Shown here piece by piece: positions 24,601 through 39,900 of a stretch of 64,000 bases of DNA (position 1 is the first letter of the stretch; every line of letters begins with the position of its first letter). Location of the stretch: positions 3,782,001-3,846,000 of the forward strand of contig OX392532.1 in the NCBI GenBank assembly GCA_947623455.1, in the 5' to 3' direction. Source of the DNA: Mimachlamys varia. Its lineage: Eukaryota > Mollusca > Bivalvia > Pectinida > Pectinidae. The position numbers and the translations under genes are program-made. The notes beneath the pieces were generated by a model. It did not search any database. It saw nothing but the letters and a program-made list of their open reading frames with translations, and had not been told where the DNA came from.

Positions 24601-27600
24601 TAGACAAACAAGATTTCATGGCATGTTTTTTATTGTTTCATGGTATTTTCATCGAAATTTCATGCTTTTTTCATGGAATATCTTTCCAGTAGTGAAATTT
24701 GAATTATCTGCAAAAACATGTAGCTACAAATAACACATGTGACATATTTGTTATGAATATGTTTATTCACTTTTAATTCATTGATGTATCATTTCAGCAA
24801 AAACTTAATAAGATGCCAAAAAACTTGGTGCCAGTCCCTGTTCTTGACAAAGACGATGTTAAAAGCATTATTGATAGCTGGCTGGGTGCCAGTAAGCGTA
24901 CATTGACCACTGGTCAGCGAGATACATTGGCCAGTGCCTTTGACACTTGTCCTATTCCTCTGTTCCTGAAGCTGTCGTTTGACCAGGCCTCTAAATGGAA
25001 TTCATTTTCCCCACCAGAGGAGGTGATGCTACAATCTACCGTCCGAGGCAGCATTGACCTCCTGTTCTCCCAACTCGAGGTCAAGCATGGACAAATCTTG
25101 GTCTCTAATGCTCTTGGATATCTGACTACAGGTATATGCCCTACAAATGTAGAGATTGACCACCCTACCCCACCATCAGTGCAGCTAGCTAGGCCCTTTA
25201 TTGAAAGCTGTTGAAAAGGTTGAGATGTTTTACCTATAGTTTTTCACCAATTTGAGCAATACTTGGGGGTAAATGAAGCTTAAATATGGAAACATATTGT
25301 GTGCCCCTCTAGCTCCCCTCTTTGTTGATGGAATTATATGTAATCTTTGTTTGAAAAACAAAATGCTCTCAAAAGAGTGTTGTTCTCAAATTTTGGCACA
25401 GGCAGGCCGGGAATTTTCTGTCATTCTCAGAGCAACAGTTCTAGTTTAAACTTTAGGTGGTTATAGCTGTATATTGGTTGCTACACTTTGCCATACATAT
25501 AAAATTTGTTTTCTTGAATTGATATTGCAGCCACCAACGGTTTATCAGAGTCTGAGTTAGAAGACATTTTGTCGTGTGACGATGTTGTTCTCAATGATGT
25601 TTACGTATATTGGACACCTCCGGTCAGACGACTTCCACCTCTCCTCCTGGTGAGACTGAGGACAGACCTACAGGAGTATGTAGGTAAGTATATATATATG
25701 TTTACGTATATTGGACACCTCCGGTCAGACGACTTCCACCTCTCCTCCTGGTGAGACTGAGGACAGACCTACAAGAGTATGTAGGTAAGTATATATATAT
25801 GTTTACGTATATTGGACACCTCCGGTCAGACGACTTCCACCTCTCCTCCTGGTGAGACTGAGGACAGACCTACAAGAGTATGTAGGTAAGTATATACATG
25901 TTTATGTACATTGGACACCTTCCTTCCAACCTGAAAACCTATTTTTGATTGTTTAAACTGTATAGTTTCAATGGTGTCAACTATATATTTTAAATGGTGT
26001 CATATATGTATGTTTAAATAGTGTCAACTGTATGAAATTATTTTCAATGGTGTTCAACTGTATATTTTTAATGGTGTCATATATGTATATTTGAATAATG
26101 TCATCTGTATGAAATCATTCTCAAAGGTGTAAACTGTATAATTTCAATAGTGTAAGCTGTGTATATATGTACACCAATCACTGTATGTTTCAGTCGAGAG
26201 AGGAGCGGATGGGATACGTGTTATGTACTGGTATCATCGCCAGTTTATCGAGGCAGCGACGGCACGATATTGTGGAGTCAAAGTAATCCAAAATCTTCAT
26301 CAGGGACTTGCTGAGTTCTTCAGTGGAAAGTGGAGTAATGGTGAGTTTTAAATAATAGAAACTAGAACTGATAAACATGCATACCCTTACTATAGATAGG
26401 TGTCAAATGTAGGTATCCATATAGACAGGAATCCTCTATAGAGAGGTGATAATAGACAGGTGTCAAATGAAGGTATCCATATTGACGGGAATCCATTATA
26501 GAGAGGTGATATAGACAGGTGTTAATTGTAGGTATCCATATAGACAGGAACCCTCTATAGAGAGGTGATGTAGACAGGTGTCAATTGTAGGTATCCATAT
26601 AGACAGGAACCCTCTATAGAGAGGTGATATAGACAGGTGTCAAATGTAGGTGTCCATATAGACAGGAATCCTCTATAGAGAGGTGATATAGACAGTTGTC
26701 AATTGTAGGTATCAATATAGACAGGAATCCTTTATAGAGAGGTGATACAGACAGGTGTCAAATGTAGGTATCCATATAGACAGGAATCCTCTATAGAGAG
26801 GTGATATAGACGGGTGTCAATTGTAGGTATCAATATAGACAAGAATCCTCTATAGAGAGGTGATATAGACAGGTGTCAATTGTAGGTATCCATATAGACA
26901 GGAATCCTCTATAGAGAGGTGATATAGACAGGTGTCAATTGTAGGTATCCATATAGAAAGGAATCCTCTATAGAGAGGTGATATAGACAGGTGTCAAATG
27001 TAGGTATCCATATAGACAGGAACCCTTTATAGAGAGGTGATATAGACAGGTGTCAATTGTAGGTATCCATAAAGACAGGAATCCTCTATAGAGAGGTGAT
27101 ATACACAGGTGTCAATTGTAGGTATCCATCTTGACAGGAATCCTCTATAGAGAGGTGATATAGACAGGTGTCAAATGTAGGTATCAATATAGACAGGAAT
27201 CCTTTATAGAGAGGTGATGTAGACAGGTGTTAAATGTAGGTATCCATATAGACAGGAATCCTCTATAGAGAGGTGATATAGGCAAGTGTCAATTGTAGGT
27301 ATCAATATAGACAGGAATCCTCTATAGAGAGGTGATATAGACGGATGTCAAATGTAGGTATCAATATTGACAGGAATCCTCTATAAGGAGGTGATATAGA
27401 CAGGTGTCAAATGTAGGTATCAACATAGACAGGAATCCTCTATAGAGAGGTGATATAGACGAGAGGTGATGTAGACAGGTGTCAAATGTAGGTATCAATA
27501 TAGACAGGAATCCTCTATAGAGAGGTGATATAGACAGGTGTCAAATGTAGGTATCAATATAGACAGGAACCATCTATAGAGATGTGATATAGACAGGTGT

Positions 27601-30600
27601 CAATTGTAGGTATCCATATAGACAGGAATCCTCTATAGAGAGGTGATATAGACAGATGTCAAATGAAGGTATCCATATAGACAGGAATCCTCTATAGAGA
27701 GGTGATATAGACAGGTGTCAATTGTAGGTATCCATATAGACAGGAATCCTCTATAGAGAGGTGATATAGACAGGTATCAAATGTAGGTATCAATATAGAC
27801 AGGAATCCTCTATAGAGAGGTGATATAGACAGGTGTGAATTGTAGGTATCCATATAGACAGGAATCCTCTATAGAGAGGTGATATAGACAGGTGTCAAAT
27901 GTAGGTATCCATATAGACAGGAATCCTCTCTAGGGAGGTGATATAGACAGGTGTCAAATGTAGGTATCAATATAGACAGGAATCCTTTATAGAGAGGTGA
28001 TATAGACAGGTGTCATATGTAGGTATCAATATAGACAGGAATCCTCTATGTAGAGGTGATATAGACAGGTGTCAAATGTAGGTATCGATATAGACAGGAA
28101 TCCTCTATAGAGAGGTGATATAGACAGGTATCAAATGTAGGTATCCATATAGACAGGAATCCTCTATAGAGAGGTGATATAGACAGGTATCAAATGTAGG
28201 TATCCATATAGACAGGAATCCTCTATAGAGAGGTGATATAGACAGGTGTCAAATGTAGGTATCCATATAGACAGGAATCCTCTATAGAGAGGTGATATAG
28301 ACAGGTATCAAATGTAGGTATCCATATAGACAGGACTCCTCTATAGAGAGGTGATATAGACAGGTATCAAATGTAGGTATCAATATAGACAGGAATCCTC
28401 TATAGAGAGGTGATATAGACAGGTATCAAATGTAGGTATCCATATAGACAGGACTCCTCTATAGAGAGATGATATAGACAGGTATCAAATGTAGGTATCC
28501 ATATAGACAAGAATCCTCTATAGAGAGGTGATATAGACAGGTATCAAATGTAGGTATCGATATAGACAGGAATCCTCTATGTAGAGGTGATATAGACAGG
28601 TGTCAAATGTAGGTATCGATATAGACAGGAATCCTCTATAGAGAGGTGATATAGACAGGTATCAAATGTAGGTATCCATATAGACAGGAATCCTCTATAG
28701 AGAGGTGATATAGACAGGTATCAAATGTAGGTATCCATATAGACAGGACTCCTCTATAGAGAGGTGATATAGACAGGTATCAAATGTAGGTATCCATATA
28801 GACAGGAATCCTCTATTGAGAGGTGATATAGACAGGTGTCAATTGTAGGTATCAATATAGACAGGAATCCTCTAGAGAGAGGTGATATAGACAGGTGTCA
28901 AATGTAGGTATCCATATAGACAGGAATCCTCTATAGAGAGGTGATATAGACAGGTATCAAATGTAGGTATCCATATAGACAGGAATCCTCTATAGAGAGG
29001 TGATATAGACAGGTATCAAATGTAGGTATCCATATAGACAGGAATCCTCTATAGAGAGGTGATATAGACAGGTATCAAATGTAGGTATCCATATAGACAG
29101 GAATCCTCTATAGAGAGGTGATATAGACAGGTCTCAAATGTAGGTATCCATATAGACAGGAATCCTCTATAGAGAGGTGATATAGACAGGTATCAAATGT
29201 AGGTATCCATATAGACAGGACTCCTCTATAGAGAGATGATATAGACAGGTATCAAATGTAGGTATCCATATAGACAGGAATCCTCTATAGAGAGGTGATA
29301 TAGACAGGTATCAAATGTAGGTATTCATATAGACAGGAACCCTCTATAGAGATGTGATATAGACAGGTGTCAAATGTAGGTATCAATATAGACAGGAATC
29401 CTCTATAGACAGGTGTCAATTGTAGGTATCCATATAGACAGGAATCCTCTATAGAGAGGTGATATATACAGGTGTCAATTGTGGGTATCCATATAGACAG
29501 GAATCCTCTATAGAGAGGTGATATAGACAGGTGTGAATTGTAGGTATCCATATAGACAGGAATCCTCTATAGAGAGGTGATATAGACAGGTGTCAAATGT
29601 AGGTATCGATATAGACAGGAATCCTCTATAGAGAGGTGATATAGACAGGTATCAAATGTAGGTATCCATATAGACAGGAATCCTCTATAGAGAGGTGATA
29701 TAGACAGGTATCAAATGTAGGTATCCATATAGACAGGACTCCTCTATAGAGAGGTGATATAGACAGGTATCAAATGTAGGTATCCATATAGACAGGAATC
29801 CTCTATTGAGAGGTGATATAGACAGGTGTCAATTGTAGGTATCAATATAGACAGGAATCCTCTAGAGAGAGGTGATATAGACAGGTGTCAAATGTAGGTA
29901 TCCATATAGACAGGAATCCTCTATAGAGAGGTGATATAGACAGGTATCAAATGTAGGTATCCATATAGACAGGAATCCTCTATAGAGAGGTGATATAGAC
30001 AGGTATCAAATGTAGGTATCCATATAGACAGGAATCCTCTATAGAGAGGTGATATAGACAGGTATCAAATGTAGGTATCCATATAGACAGGAATCCTCTA
30101 TAGAGAGGTGATATAGACAGGTCTCAAATGTAGGTATCCATATAGACAGGAATCCTCTATAGAGAGGTGATATAGACAGGTATCAAATGTAGGTATCCAT
30201 ATAGACAGGACTCCTCTATAGAGAGATGATATAGACAGGTATCAAATGTAGGTATCCATATAGACAGGAATCCTCTATAGAGAGGTGATATAGACAGGTA
30301 TCAAATGTAGGTATTCATATAGACAGGAACCCTCTATAGAGATGTGATATAGACAGGTGTCAAATGTAGGTATCAATATAGACAGGAATCCTCTATAGAC
30401 AGGTGTCAATTGTAGGTATCCATATAGACAGGAATCCTCTATAGAGAGGTGATATATACAGGTGTCAATTGTGGGTATCCATATAGACAGGAATCCTCTA
30501 TAGAGAGGTGATATAGACAGGTGTGAATTGTAGGTATCCATATAGACAGGAATCCTCTATAGAGAGGTGATATAGACAGGTGTCAAATGTAGGTATCCAT

Positions 30601-33600
30601 ATAGACAGGAATCCTCTATAGAGATGTGATATAGACAGGTGTTAAATGTAGGTATCAATATAGACAGGAATCCTCTATAGACAGGTGTCAATTGTAGGTA
30701 TCCATATTGACAGGAATCCTCTATAGAGAGGTGATATAGACAGGTTTCAAATGTAGGTATCAATATAGACAGGAATCCTCTATAGAGAGATGATATAGAC
30801 AGGTGTCAATTGTAGGTATCCATATTGACAGGAATCCTCTATAGAGAGGTGATATAGACAGGTGTCAAATGTAGGTATCAATATAGACAGGAATCCTCTA
30901 TAGAGAGGTGATATAGACAGGTATCAAATGTAGGTATCAATATAGATAGGAATCCTCTATAGAGAGGTGATATAGACAGGTATCAAATGTAGGTATCAAT
31001 ATAGACAGGAATCCTCTATAGAGAGGTGATATAGACAGGTATCAAATGTAGGTATCAATATAGACAGGAATCCTCTATAGAGAGGTGATATAGACAGGTG
31101 TCAAATGTAGGTATCCATATAGACAGGAATCCTCTATAGAGAGGTGATATAGACAGGTGTCAAATGTAGGTATCAATATTGACAGGAATCCTCTATAGAC
31201 AGGTGTCAATTGTAGGTATCCATATTGACAGGAATCCTCTATAGAGAGGTGATATAGACAGGTTTCAAATGTAGGTATCAATATAGACAGGAATCCTCTA
31301 TAGAGAGATGATATAGACAGGTGTCAAATGTAGGTATCAATATAGACAGGAATCCTCAGTCTATAGAGAGTTGATATAGACAGATGTCAAATGTAGGTAT
31401 CCATATTGACAGGAATCCTCTATAGAGAGGTGATATAGACAGGTGTCAAATGTAGGTATCAATATAGACAGGAATCCTCTATAGGGAGGTGATATAGACA
31501 GGTATCAAATGTAGGTATCAATATAGATAGGAATCCTCTATAGAGAGGTGATATAGACAGGTATCAAATGTAGGTATCAATATAGACAGGAATCCTCTAT
31601 AGAGAGGTGATATAGACAGGTGTCAAATGTAGGTATCCATATAGACAGGAATCCTCTATAGAGAGGTGATATAGACAGGTGTCAGTTGTAGGTATCCATA
31701 TAGACAGGGATTCACTGTTAGATTAAATTTGTCCTGATTTAAATTGTTTTTTTTTAACAAATACTTAAGGAGAACCACGAAAATGGTTTGCTTTATTCCC
31801 AATATGAAATGAAATGTTTTGGGATAATAAAAAGTAAGCATTGGAAAATATTTAGTCCTGAGGTACAGTAATAAATGTAGTACAGTGCACTGAGCCTCTT
31901 TATATCATGTTGCATTTGTCAGACAAAAACATGATATGAATAGGAATGTGACATTAAGAGAAACATGTTTTTTTCCACTAAATCTAGTGCATTTCCAATC
32001 TCCATAACTGAAAGTAAGCTATTCAATGTACATATGAAGATGTTTCAATATATAGATAACATCATTTCAATTAAAAATTATTTTTGTTTTTGTTTTTTAT
32101 TTTCTATGCAACATTTTGTACAAGTTGAATCTGAAATCAATGGAAATGTCATCATTTTCTGGATATTATATCCAGAAAATGATGACAAAAACAAAAACAT
32201 GATATTAAGAGGAATTCACCTCAAAATACATTATATTAACCAAATAAAATCACATAGATTATATAGAGAGAAAATTGGTGCTTGGGGAAACATGATATAA
32301 AGAGGAATGTGATATTAACAGGAGTGATATTAAGTGGAGTCCACTGTAATAGATGTTACTGATAGTGTGGTATATATCTCCAGGGAACAAAAAGCCGTGT
32401 ACTGACAGATCAGGAAAAGATGGGTTAGAGGACCGCCACTCTGCTGCTCAGCCACAGAAACACGGAGACAAGTACAACCTCAGGAAACTCAACAACCTAC
32501 CGTTCCACCTTACCATGGCTGGAAATGTCGAGGACCTGAAAAACCAGTGTTTACTGCACTTAGATTTCCTACAGACTAAACTGCTGGCTTCATCCCTTAG
32601 GTTAGTGAGCTTGGTGACAGATGACACAGAGTTGAAAGCCGGAGAACTGATCGTCCAGGTTTAAATGGTTGATTACTCTAATGTTGAGTGTTTTATGTAA
32701 GACTTGTGTCATTGTTTATAGATACACTATTAATGTTACAAATATCCCTTTTTAAGCTACGATACCTTATAGATGCTGCTAGTTTAATAACTTAAATTTA
32801 AAGCAGACCTCTGCCATAATCTAAACTAATGATGAGTATATGCCTGTGAACTTTTACACTGTAATATGTAGGAATGTGGTGTATGACTTCCAACTGGCCC
32901 AGAAGGAGTTTCCAGAGGACAATGCTATCACCACCCTCCAGGAATGTCTGCAGCTCTCCAAGCAGGCCCTAGTGTACGACCCCAATCAGTTGGCCTTACA
33001 GCTCCTCGACCGATTGACTGGCTTTCAGGTGAGCAATTAACAGCTGATTATCAGTGAAATTTAGACTCCTTCTGCCTTTAAGATTTATAAGTTAACAAAG
33101 TTGAAGCCTAGAGTTCACTTTAATGATTTTTATTTTTCCATAAAAAAATAGCGTTGGAGCATGTATATACACTAGCCGTTTTGTCCCGTCTGTTAGTCTT
33201 TCTGTTTGATCCTTTCCAGGTCTGGAGCATTATAACTCTGCTCAGTTTTGAGCAATTGATTATGAAATTTGATGTGTTCATTAGTTATGCTAAGGCGATC
33301 TCAGGTACAGTACTTACTAAATTCATAGTCTAAAATCTTAGCTGTTAATAGGAAAGTAACAAGATACTTCACTGATTGATGAACTGTGAATACAATCATT
33401 GTTTTCTGCCTGATCACAGACTTAAGAATCAGTTTGTTTGGTTGTGTACAGGATGAAGGGCTGGTGGGGTTGTGTGAGCAGTGTAAACACATCTCTATAC
33501 CGTACCTATTACCTGACCAAGAGATACTGGTCAAGCCTGGCGGTCAGTTGGTCTACCTGCTCTCAGACCACACTGCTGAAGTGACTGGACTGGACATCAG

Positions 33601-33932
33601 TAGGGACGGCAAGACCATTGTCACATGTAAGTCTGGACAAAGTCTGAATTGTTCTGGTAGATGCAGTGTTAATTGATGCCTGAGATGTCACATCACATTC
33701 ATTGCTACTGTATATAAGAATTATTTTACCCCTCCCCCCTAATGAATGTATACTGTAATCAGCTTGTCTGGTGGCCGTCTGGCCATCTGTCTGTCTGTCT
33801 GGTGGCCATCTGGCCATCTGTTTGTCTGTCTGGTGGCCATCTGGCCATCTGTCTGTCTGGTGGCCGTCTGGCCATCTGTCTGCCTGGTGGCCGTCTGGCC
33901 ATCTGTCTGTCTGTCTGGTGGCTGTCTGGCCA

Positions 33933-33963
<31 letters not shown>

Positions 33964-36900
33964 GGTGGCCGTCCAGCCATCTGTCTGTCTGTCTGGCCGT
34001 CTGATCACAATACCCAAGTTCTTGTGGAAAAATTAGTTAAGGAAAAATCCGAAGCTTATGAACCGTTTTCAATAGAACGTACGACACATGAATTTTAGGA
34101 TCTATATGTAGATATGCATATAGATTTGTTTTACCAAGTATGTAGGTTGCCAGATGGTAAACAGGTCACTATGAACAGGTTTTTGTTGGAAAATGTTGCT
34201 CACACAACTATTAACCAGTGAACCAATTTCAATCTGAAGCTACACAGGAATTTTAGGGACAGTTTTTAGATCTGCTTGCGGGTTTTTTATGCAGACATTT
34301 TGGTTGCAATGATAACCAGGTCACTATACATTATACATTTAAAGTATTTATTGTAAAACAGATGAGATGTGTGTGTGTGGGTGGGTGGGGGGGGGGGGGG
34401 TATTAGCTAGCCATTGGCTTACAGTTCTAGTTTTGTTTTTTTGTCATATCTTTGAATGATATTGTAATGATGTCAAATTGCTGCAATCTTAATGTTCAAC
34501 TAGTGTGTGTCTTTGATGAGTATATATTATGAATGCTCCCATTCTATAGGTGCTGATGTGTATAATATATAATTGCTCCCATTCTATAGGTGCTGACGAT
34601 GAAGAACAAAGTGTAAAGTTATGGAACTTGAAGGAAGGAACCTTGATGAAGTCTTTTAACAAGCTGGGTAAAACCCCGTTAAGGGTGCGCTACATGGCCA
34701 ATGACTCATTGCTGCTGGTTGAATATGAGGGAGATCTGTTGAAGGCAGTCAGCCTGTCCGGGGAGGTAGTCTACAGTCTCAGTAACAGTCCTCAGTACTG
34801 GGTCGGGGGGCGGCAGAAAGACATACTCACAATACTCAACGACCAGACAGCCGTCTTGTATGATGCCTTCACTGGGAAGAAAAAATCCAAAGTGAAGACA
34901 AAAAACATGGACTGCTCGATGACAGACGGGGAGGAGAATCTTGTTCATGGTGAGTAACAGATTATTATATCAACATGGTCTTAATTTAGCTTCAATCTAA
35001 AAAAACTATTAAATGACTTTCAGATAAATTTTTGTTGAATCTTATTTTTTTGCTCACCTGCTCCAATTAAAATGTAGGTTAATTAGTAATGATATCCCAA
35101 CGCTGTTACCATATATGTACGATTGCTGGGTTTACAGTAGGTTAAACAGTAATCATATCTCAACGCTGTTACCATATATGTACGATTGCTGGGTTTACAG
35201 TAGGTTAATTAGTAATCATATCCCAACGCTGTTACCATATATGTACGATTGCTGGGTTTACAGTAGGTTAATTAGTAATGATATCCTAACGCTGTTACCA
35301 TATTTGTACGATTGCTGGGTTTACAGTATTAGCCATGAGGTATCATAACCATGTAAGGACCAGATAGATCTGAATATACAAATAGCAGTTTACAATCACC
35401 CTGTTTTGTATGTCTTTAATCAGCATTATAAGCTGACTATTACTTTTAATGATAAACCTTTGCAAATATTGTTGATACGAGCCCTGAGGGCCTCTTGCCA
35501 TTTTGATGTTACGGTATTGATATGATGATGGGCTGCGGTGGCTGAGTGTTCTGACATTCTACCACTAGCCCTCCACCTCTGGGTTGCGAGTTCTAAACCC
35601 AGGTGGAGCAGTTGCCATGTATTGACTATTGGTCGGTGGTTTTTCTCCAGGTACTCCAGCTTTCCTTCACCTCTAAAACCTGGCTTGTCCTTAAATGTCT
35701 CTTGCTGTTAAAAGGGCGTAAAACAAAATAAACCAAACCAAATATTAATATAGAATTTTGATGTCACCTCCTCTGTGTTTTAATTAGGATCAGGGAGATT
35801 CATTGTGGTGTGTTTTAATTAGGATCAGGGAGATACATTTTGGTGACAGAGGCCAGTTTGTACAAGGTGTCCTTGCTTGACCTTGAGACAGAAAAGTTTT
35901 CCGACTGGATTGAAGTGTTCAAACCACCCCCAGATGATGCTGATGATGAAGCAATCTTGAGTGTTGACATGGTGTGTGTCTCGCCAGATGAAAAATGTTT
36001 TGTTGTGTCAAGCATTATAGACAGTGATTTAATATTCTACAGCACCGACTCACTGCAGCGGACACGAGTTATCAAAGGTAAATATGTAGATCTACTGATC
36101 AAAGGTAAATATGTAGATCTACTGATCAAGGTAAATATGTAGATCTAATGATCAAAGGTAAATATGTAGATCTACTGATCAAAGGTAAATATGTAGATCT
36201 ACTGATCAAGGTAAATATGTAGATCTACTGATCAAAGGTAAATATGTAGATCTACTGATCAAGGTAAATATGTAGATCTAATGATCAAAGGTAAATATAT
36301 AGATCTACTGATCAAGGTAAATATGTAGATCTACTGATCAAAGGTAAATATGTAGATCTACTGATCAAGGTAAATATGTAGATCTAATGATCAAAGGTAA
36401 ATATGTAGATCTACTGATCAAGGTAAATATGTAGATCTAATGATCAAAGGTAAATATATAGATCTATTGATCAAAGGTAAATATGTAGATCTAATGATCA
36501 AAGGTAAATATATAGATCTATTGATCAAAGGTAAATATGTAGATCTAATGATCAAAGGTAAATATGTAGATCTACTGATCAAAGGTAAATATGTAGATCT
36601 AATGATCAAAGGTAAATATGTAGATCTACTGATCAAAGGTAAATGTGTAGATCTATTGATCAAAGGTAAATATGTAGATCTACTGATCAAAGGTAAATGT
36701 GTAGATCTACTGATCAAGGTAAATATGTAGATCTAATGATCAAAGGTAAATATGTAGATCTATTGATCAAAGGTAAATATGTAGATCTAATGATCAAAGG
36801 TAAATATGTAGATCTATTGATCAAAGGTAAATATGTAGATCTAATGATCAAAGGTAAATATGTAGATCTACTGATCAAAGGTAAATATGTAGATCTAATG

Positions 36901-39900
36901 ATCAAAGGTAAATATGTAGATCTACTGATCAAAGGTAAATATGTAGATCTACTGATCAAAGGTAAATATGTAGATCTAATGATCAAAGGTAAATATGTAG
37001 ATCTAAGGATCAAAGGTAAATATGTAGATCTATTGATCAAAGGTTAATATGTAGATCTACTGATCAAAGGTAAATATGTAGATCTATTGATCAAAGGTAA
37101 ATATGTAGATCTACTGATCAAAGGTAAATATGTAGATCTACTGATCAAAGGTAAATATGTAGATCTACTGATCAAAGGTAAATGTGTAGATCTACTGATC
37201 AAAGGTAAATGTGTAGATCTAATGATCAAAGGTAATTATGTAGATCTAATGATCAAAGGTAAATATGTAGATCTATTGATCAAAGGTAAATATGTAGATC
37301 TACTGATCAAAGGTTAATATGTAGATTTAATGATCAAAGGTAAATATGTAGATCTACTGATCAAAGGTAAATATGTAGATCTACTGATCAAAGGTAAATA
37401 TGTAGATCTTATGATCAAAGGTAAATATGTAGATCTACTGATCAAAGGTAAATATGTAGATCTACTGATCAAAGGTAAATATGTAGATCTAATGATCAAA
37501 GGTAAATATGTAGATCTAAGGATCAAAGGTAAATATGTAGATCTATTGATCAAAGGTTAATATGTAGATCTACTGATCAAAGGTAAATATGTAGATCTAT
37601 TGATCAAAGGTAAATATGTAGATCTACTGATCAAAGGTAAATATGTAGATCTACTGATCAAAGGTAAATATGTAGATCTAATGATCAAACTCAGACAGAA
37701 GTAATCAGTACTGTAGTCTAGTGGTAGGACACCTGACTCGTAAAGGAAGGGTTGCAGGTTTGAGGTACGTCACTGTTTTGGATCTCTATACTTTCTTCTG
37801 ATTGTGCCAGTCTAAGCTTCTCAGCTTAATTGGCATGCGTAATTTCACTACTCAAATTGTATGTTCTTATAATCTGAAATCTAGGTAAGTAGGATTCAAG
37901 CTACCACTGGAAATAAAATGATTAATTTCAATGTTCAAGAGGTATGCCTATTTGAATTAATCTACAATTTGATTTAAATTTGAAGATTTAAGATTGCAGA
38001 CAAGAGTTATCAAAGGGATTGCTTCAAGCTGAACTTTTCTAATTAAGAAATCTTTGCAGAATTCAGATTATTTATCAGATTTTTGAGGAGATTAAAACTT
38101 TATTGTGGAATATTTTATCCTCAGGTACTTCAAATGATGTTGGACAATGCTTAAATTTCACTCCAGACAGTAAACAGCTTTTCTTCATTAGTCATCAGCA
38201 AGTCATTGTGTATGACTTTGAGACGGAGGTGAGACGCGAGATCCTACCCCACCTTTCTGCTATCGTTAAAGTCACATGTGCCACGTGGAAGATTTTGGTA
38301 ACACTGTCGGAGGAGGACAATGCTGTGCGTGTCTGGGATATCACCCGACCAGAAAAACAGACAACAGCAGGCAAAACTCTCCTCGGAATCTCAGTCAGGT
38401 AGGGATAGGTCTGACAACTCATTCACCCCTGGACTATCATGACGAACTATTTCAGTTTATGAACGGGAAGAGGTCAAGTGTCAGCAGGGATGTATGTGTT
38501 ATGAGATAATTGTAATGTTGGCCAAGTCATCATCTCTATGCACATACATATCCCATACTGTCCTCTTCCAACTCTGTAAATAAATCTACCTCAGCCACCT
38601 TCAGTTCAAAAATTCTGTTTCTTTTTTTTTTCTTTTTCTTTTTTCTCCGACCCAAATATCAATTTCTCCATCAAAAAGAAAACTGCTGGGTTAGTGGAGC
38701 CCTAGGGTCAAGTCCTTGTCTCTTTAGTATCTTCTGTAAAAAGTGTAGCATTCTTCATCTGGTCTTTTATTGGGAAAAAAGCTAGTTGGAGTTGTTTGTT
38801 CATTACCATTGAATGAATGTATTGATTGAAAATTTCTTATGACAGAAATTCAATCCCTAGACCTTATAATTATGATAGAGGTGGCATATATTTATTAACT
38901 TAAGACATTCACGAAGTGTTCATCAATACATGTTTCTATCATTGTTGAGGTACTAATTTTAAAAAATTGTGAAATGCCCGTAGTCTGTAGTTATGTGTGT
39001 TTATGAAAACAGAGAAAATAGGACAAATTTGATGGTAATTTCAATACATAAAAAGGTGATGGAACTTCATGCCTATCTTTATTATGTGTATTAATAGCAT
39101 TTCCACAAAAATTGAAGCAATAAGCAATAAATTAAAAACAATATTGTACACAACGTTTTATTGCTGCTTGTATGCAGCTGTTACTGTGCCCTGCCCAACC
39201 CCCGGTACCTGGCCATGGTGGTACGCACTAAAAACGAGGACTACAAACTTGGTGCTGTTCTAGTGTACGACCTGGTGACGAGGAAGATTGTCCGACGTGG
39301 CACAGTGGTAAGATTGTCCGACGTGGCACAGTGGTAAGATTGTCTGATATGACACAGTGGTAAGATTGTCCGACATGACACAGTGGTAAGGTTGTCCTAC
39401 GTGGCACAGTGGTAAGATTGTCCAATGTGGCACAGTGGTAAGATTGTGTGATGTGGCACAGTGGTGAGATTGTGTGAAGTGGCACAGTGGTAAGATTGTG
39501 TGATGTGGCACAGTGGTAAGATTGTCTGATGTGGCACAGTGGTAAGATTGTTCGATGTGGCACAGTGGTAAGATTGTGTGATGTGGCACAGTGGTAAGAT
39601 TATCTGACGTGGCACAGTGGTAAGATTGTCCAATGTGGCACAGTGGTAAGATTGTCTGACGTGGCACAGTGGTAAGATTGTCTGATGTAGCACAGTGGTA
39701 AAATTGTTCGATGTGGCACAGTGGTAAGATTGTCTGATGTGGCACAGTGGTAAGATTGTGTGATGTGGCACAGTGGTAAGATTGTGTGAAGTGGCACAGT
39801 GGTAAGATTGTGTGATGTGGCACAGTGGTAAGATTGTCTGATGTGGCACAGTGGTAAGATTGTTCGATGTGGCACAGTGGTAAGATTGTGTGATGTGGCA

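Noticed and set aside
32601..32659. Longer exon 14 using the donor at 32660
   Set aside because: The frame is open, but the extension is not part of the family block and its phase does not join exon 15. The donor at 32601 gives a clean SLR-NVVYDF join.
36071..37690. CRISPR-like regular repeats
   Set aside because: Units are contiguous with no unique spacers, the setting is eukaryotic and the unit is exon-derived.
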